A DNA stretch of 17,083 nt from contig DATLTB010000095.1 in the NCBI GenBank assembly GCA_035533815.1, positions 1 to 17,083 on the forward strand. Direction: 5' to 3'. Positions 16,026 through 17,083 of the stretch are shown piece by piece. The DNA is from JANWKA01 sp035533815 (lineage in GTDB: Bacteria > Bacteroidota > Bacteroidia > Chitinophagales > Chitinophagaceae). The position numbers were made by a program, and so were the translations under genes. The notes under the pieces are model-generated. The model saw only the letters and a list, made by a program, of their open reading frames with translations. It was not told the DNA's origin and did no database searches. Positions within the stretch are counted from its first letter, which is position 1; each line of letters begins with the position of its first letter.

Positions 16026-16534
16026 GCATTCTGCTGAAAAACATACTCCGTTTCATTTTACTTATCCTCGTGCAGGTATTTGTATTGAACAGGATATTGC
16101 TCTATCAGCTGGTCAACCCGTATATTTACCTGATGTTCATCCTGATCATGCCCTTCAGGATTTCCAGGCCCTTGCTTATTTTGTCCGCCCTGGCCCTGGG
16201 GCTCTGTATGGATGGTTTCATGAACACCATGGGCATGCATGCGGCTGCCTGTGTGATCATTGCATATCTCAGGCCCTTTGTCATCAATATCCTTGCCCCC
16301 CCCGGAGGTTTTGAATATACCCAGCGTTCTCCCTCAATCAGCACAATGGGTGTGGCACAGTTTACCGTATACACCCTGATCCTGGTGGTCATACACCATA
16401 TGGTTTATTTTTCCCTGGAATTATTCGGGTTCGGAGGAATTTTCTACCTCCTGCTGAAGATCCTGGTCTCCTCCGCCGTGAGCATTGGGCTTATCCTGCT
16501 TACCTCTATGTTGTTCTATTCCAAGGGAAAGTAA
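16022..16534 (+). CDS. mreD: Rod shape-determining protein MreD
   Basis: Small multispanning inner-membrane protein of the elongation complex, partner of MreC. The 170-residue sequence is almost wholly hydrophobic with about five to six membrane segments. ALGLCMDGFMNTMGMHAA at 58-75 matches the conserved middle of the family. The start overlaps the mreC stop in ATGA, and the length is normal. In many Bacteroidota the genes for PBP2 and RodA follow. Here none is seen before the window edge. Confidence 0.92.
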   Translation: MSILLKNILRFILLILVQVFVLNRILLYQLVNPYIYLMFILIMPFRISRPLLILSALALGLCMDGFMNTMGMHAAACVIIAYLRPFVINILAPPGGFEYTQRSPSISTMGVAQFTVYTLILVVIHHMVYFSLELFGFGGIFYLLLKILVSSAVSIGLILLTSMLFYSKGK

Positions 16535-16960
16535 ACCGGTCATTCGCCGCCCATTGAATTGCACATCAATGAAGATGTTGAGATTTGCCAGTAGTCCGGC
16601 TTCTTCCCAGGGTTGATAAATAATGCCACAAAGAAAAGTTCAACCTATTTATCATGATTGCCGGCAGGGAACCCCTTGCGGGAAATTTGCTGAAAGTAAT
16701 AAAGATAAGGGGGCTGCTGGCCATAAATATCCCAGCATATTCCCTTCACAATTAATCAGGGCCGGGACTGAATTAGCTCCAGATCAGGAGCTTGGGATAC
16801 CGTCGCCATGACCTCAGGTTTATGGGGGGAATGCCTGATGGCTGATGGGAATATCCGGGGCTTTGAAAAATCAGCGCGTGGATAAAACGGCCCCATTTGT
16901 ACCAAAAAGTATATAATTGCTTAAGGTATACTTACTGGGACTAATTAGGTATTTTTGTTT
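16535..16960. other. Spacer between mreD and tnpB, likely holding an element end
   Basis: About 426 bp without a recognised gene. The open frame at 16623-16811 matches nothing I know and has no ribosome site. A 6-bp inverted repeat CATTGA/TCAATG (16552-16571) lies just after mreD and could be a weak transcript end. A tandem CTGATGG doublet is at 16835-16848. The left boundary of the tnpB-carrying element probably lies in the right part of this stretch. Confidence 0.45.
16907..16933. repeat. 7-bp perfect inverted repeat upstream of tnpB
   Basis: AAGTATA (16907-16913) and TATACTT (16927-16933) are exact reverse complements around a 13-nt loop, ending 27 nt before the tnpB start. IS200/IS605-family ends carry subterminal hairpins recognised as single strands, so this may be the left-end hairpin. 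A promoter-related structure is the alternative. Confidence 0.45.
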
Positions 16961-17083
16961 ATGCTCAAAGCCTACAAATACAGGATTTATCCGACCAAAG
17001 AGCAACAGGAGCTGATGAATAAGACTTTTGGCTGCACCCGGTATGTATATAATACCTGTTTGTATCTTCGAAAATGGTTATGG
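16961..17083 (+). CDS. tnpB: TnpB/OrfB-type protein of IS200/IS605 element, partial
   Basis: First 41 codons, cut by the window end. The sequence begins MLKAYKYRIYPTKEQQ and continues ELMNKTFGCTRYVYN, which is the classic N-terminal helix-turn-helix start of OrfB/TnpB proteins. Full-length members are RNA-guided DNA nucleases with a RuvC-like domain and a zinc finger further on, and they use a guide RNA from the element's right end. Both lie outside this window, so integrity cannot be judged. No tnpA transposase gene is seen upstream on either strand, so the element may be a tnpB-only type or may carry tnpA beyond the edge. No Shine-Dalgarno sequence precedes the ATG. Confidence 0.87.
   Translation, partial: MLKAYKYRIYPTKEQQELMNKTFGCTRYVYNTCLYLRKWLW

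Noticed and set aside
16623..16811. 62-codon frame between mreD and tnpB
   Set aside because: No ribosome site and no likeness to TnpA or other known proteins. Probably chance.
16950..16957. TATTTTTG as a promoter -7 element for tnpB
   Set aside because: It lies only three bases before the ATG and no TTTG-like element is found at the proper distance upstream.

Overview
The window reads as a stretch of chromosome from a member of the Bacteroidota with mid-range GC. The evidence is a promoter-like pair of elements (ATTG, 21 nt, TATTTTTG) of the Bacteroidota sigma type ahead of meaB, mostly weak or absent Shine-Dalgarno sequences, a POT-type peptide transporter with a large extra loop, and a DUF1800/DUF1501 gene pair common in this phylum. 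Assignment below phylum is not possible from what is visible. No tRNA, rRNA or CRISPR array was seen.

Layout. Left part (1-2980): a minus-strand zinc-dependent alcohol dehydrogenase, a gene-poor stretch of about 510 bp, the GTPase MeaB, and a decayed stretch that looks like the 5' part of a frameshifted Crp/Fnr-type regulator gene. Centre-left (2981-7556): an apparent operon of a secreted N-acetylmuramoyl-L-alanine amidase with a long N-terminal extension, a DUF1800 protein and a DUF1501 protein with a twin-arginine signal, closed by two consecutive hairpins. Then about 620 bp without a convincing gene but with several inverted repeats, followed by a ZIP-family metal transporter. A hairpin plus T-tract separates this from a minus-strand pair of peptide transporters (POT upstream, OPT downstream). 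Divergent from that pair is purD, and after it the rod-shape cluster mreB-mreC-mreD. The usual continuation of that cluster (PBP2/RodA) is not seen. Instead there are about 430 bp without a gene and then the first 41 codons of an IS200/IS605-type TnpB, cut by the window edge.

How the parts relate. MreBCD and the amidase both act on the peptidoglycan layer. The amidase-DUF1800-DUF1501 set is the most interesting block, because two of its three proteins belong to families without a settled function, only one of those two carries an export signal, and the third is a cell-wall hydrolase. POT and OPT form a plausible two-gene peptide-uptake unit. The other genes (PurD, MeaB, alcohol dehydrogenase, ZIP transporter) are ordinary housekeeping or metabolic functions with no obvious link to each other.
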